From contig QIAN01000072.1 in the NCBI GenBank assembly GCA_003225005.1, positions 1 to 63,945 of the forward strand: a stretch of 63,945 bases of DNA, read 5' to 3'. Position 1 is the first letter of the stretch, and every line of letters starts with the position of its first letter. Source of the stretch: Acidobacteriota bacterium. GTDB taxonomy: Bacteria; Acidobacteriota; Terriglobia; Terriglobales; Acidobacteriaceae. Below the pieces are notes generated by a model. It made no database searches and was not told the DNA's origin. It saw nothing but the letters and a program-made list of their open reading frames with translations. Shown one piece after another: positions 62,999-63,945 of the stretch. The translations under genes were made by a program, and so were the position numbers.

Positions 62999-63115
62999 GC
63001 CTGTCCCAACAAGTTTTTCATGTCACGATTCATAAGGCCGCTATTTCTCGCGATTCTTCTTTCCTTCGTGCTACACCATGTGATAACAGGATAGTCAGGC
63101 CGTGAAGGATGCTGC

Positions 63116-63146
63116 TTGCAGCCTGCATCAAACCCTGTGCTATAAT
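63116..63146 (+). promoter_or_regulatory. Candidate sigma-70 promoter of the histone-like gene
   Basis: TTGCAG (63116-63121) and TATAAT (63141-63146), spaced 19 bases, lie 107 bases before ATG-63253. The -10 is a perfect consensus; the spacing is two bases longer than optimal. Confidence 0.5.
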
Positions 63147-63252
63147 CGCGCGCCGTTCCGGCAGCAGTTCCAGAGGTCTTTTAAATTTCTCGTGCCCGGC
63201 AGATCTGGCGAACTATTATTCCGCTGGACCGCCTGAAAGATCAGGAGGAGCA

Positions 63253-63642
63253 ATGACTTTTTACGACCACACTCTCTATGGACGTGACGACGAAATGGAC
63301 GAATTCGGCGACAGCGGCGCCTTCAGCGAGTCGCTGGAAGAGGAATTGGAGGAAGAGGACGAAGAGGAAGAAGAAGCCCGTATCCCCGAGCCCGACTTAG
63401 GCAGACCGGAGCCGGCATCGGCTCCCGCTCCGAGACCAGCCCCTGCGGGCGGAGGAGGCGGTGCCCGCAAGCCCGCCGCTAAGAAGAAAGCCGCCAAGAA
63501 AGCGAAGAAGAAAGCTCCCAAGAAAGCTGCCAGGAGGCCTGCTAAGAAGAAGGCGGCCAAGAAATCCGCCAAGAAAAAGGCGGCACGCAGGCCGGCGAGG
63601 AAAGCGAAGAAAAAAGCCAAGAAGGGCGGACGCCGGCGATAA
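63253..63642 (+). CDS. Histone H1-like protein with acidic N-terminus and Lys/Ala-rich tail
   Basis: A 129-residue protein of extreme composition. Residues 1-50 are acidic (SESLEEELEEEDEEEEEARI), a Pro/Ala/Gly linker follows, and residues about 72-129 are a run of AAKKKAAKKAKKKAP-like repeats, with Lys, Ala, Arg and Pro only. Such tails bind DNA in bacterial HU-extension and HctB-like proteins; the acidic part may shield it or attract partners. AGGAGGAG precedes the ATG. I cannot name the family; it may be a nucleoid-associated or condensate-forming protein. Confidence 0.8.
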   Translation: MTFYDHTLYGRDDEMDEFGDSGAFSESLEEELEEEDEEEEEARIPEPDLGRPEPASAPAPRPAPAGGGGGARKPAAKKKAAKKAKKKAPKKAARRPAKKKAAKKSAKKKAARRPARKAKKKAKKGGRRR

Positions 63643-63714
63643 GTCGCGGCTTTTAGCTCTCTCCTTCCAGCTCCGCAGTTCGTTTCGGGCAGTTACGCGC
63701 CCGAGTCGACTTAG

Positions 63715-63945
63715 AATCGGGATAGGGGGGACAGTCACCCGTCCTCCCCTCCCTCACCACCGTACGTGCGGGTCCGCATACGGCGGTTCGGCGGGTTGAG
63801 CTAGCTACTTTGCGGCGCAAAAATGAATAGCGGAAGGCCCGATTGGCGCAGATTCGCACCTATCCTGCTGGCCGGAACATCACTTTCTACTTGATTCTGG
63901 CGAAGGCTTTGCCTAACATATTTACATGAGTAAGCAAAGGCTTCT
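63715..63945 (-). ncRNA. 3' end of a group II intron (domains V and VI), intron class C-like
   Basis: On the minus strand, bases 63789 to 63755 give a domain-V-like hairpin: CGCCGTA-TGCG-GACC-CGCA-CG-TACGGTG, with the conserved two-base CG bulge and a G-U pair in the outer stem. It is followed (63752-63720) by a GGGAGGGG...CCCCCCTATCCC stem with a looped A, in the position of domain VI. The layout and sequence match the 3' ends of bacterial group II introns. Upstream intron RNA and any maturase gene would lie at higher coordinates, at or beyond the window edge; no reverse-transcriptase motif is seen in the last 150 bases. It follows the histone-like gene in convergent orientation. Confidence 0.6.

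Noticed and set aside
63276-63620. Minus-strand hydrophobic frame rich in Phe/Leu/Ala
   Set aside because: It is the complement of the Lys/Ala-rich tail; the plus-strand gene has a ribosome site and promoter.

Overview
The window (about 64 kb, GC-rich, no rRNA or tRNA seen) looks like a chromosomal segment of an Acidobacteriota (Terriglobia-like) soil bacterium. This is inferred from a carboxypeptidase-regulatory-domain TonB receptor of the Oar type, a paired GT4 glycosyltransferase and bacterial amylo-1,6-glucosidase, a hopanoid-type HpnI glycosyltransferase, a kinase-fold protein with PEGA repeats, and short GC-rich intergenic hairpins that resemble the REP-like repeats of that phylum. No gene here fixes the species.

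Layout. 0-7.4 kb: partial hypothetical gene, hpnI-like glycosyltransferase (-), a winged-helix protein (+), and a four-gene MacAB/DevBCA-type ABC exporter operon (-). 7.8-15.6 kb: a PEGA-repeat pseudokinase (+), a TonB-like protein with a degenerate receiver domain (-), a polytopic membrane protein (+) and a MscS channel (-). 15.8-22.1 kb: the pyruvate dehydrogenase genes aceE-aceF-lpdA (-). 22.3-31.2 kb: a Bcp-type peroxiredoxin, a Crp/Fnr remnant, an RND efflux pair (-) with a divergent LysR regulator (+), a 1-Cys peroxiredoxin and a YihY-type membrane protein. 31.3-41.6 kb: tamB and a BamA/TamA-type outer membrane protein (-), then the debranching enzyme and GT4 pair (-). 41.9-47.1 kb: DUF885 peptidase-like protein, a decayed DUF4440 gene, greA coupled to a CDP-alcohol phosphatidyltransferase, and an isoaspartyl peptidase/asparaginase. 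47.1-48.5 kb is a decayed zone: a frameshifted membrane protein, an ABC ATPase with several frameshifts, and the HTH end of a LuxR-type regulator.

48.8-51.8 kb is the most interesting part. An XRE-type regulator, a divergent helical protein, a 41-residue secreted peptide precursor with two cysteines, a seven-helix membrane protein and an overlapping membrane-anchored protein share four copies of a 16-bp near-palindrome (consensus GTTACGAwTTCCGAAC), all lying between genes. I read this as an autoregulated locus, possibly for peptide signalling; no such system is known to me. 52.0-55.8 kb is an Oar-like TonB receptor split by one frameshift. 55.9-63.6 kb holds a Tat-signal aldo/keto reductase, a PNPOx-like flavoprotein, a quinone oxidoreductase, a MetX-like hydrolase, a small membrane protein, a LysM lytic transglycosylase and a histone-H1-like acidic/basic protein. 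The right edge carries a group II intron 3' end (domain V) on the minus strand.

Start sites were chosen from Shine-Dalgarno sequences, overlap with neighbours, signal peptides and the expected family N-terminus. Functional calls are from recognisable motifs in the translated sequence; no database search was possible.
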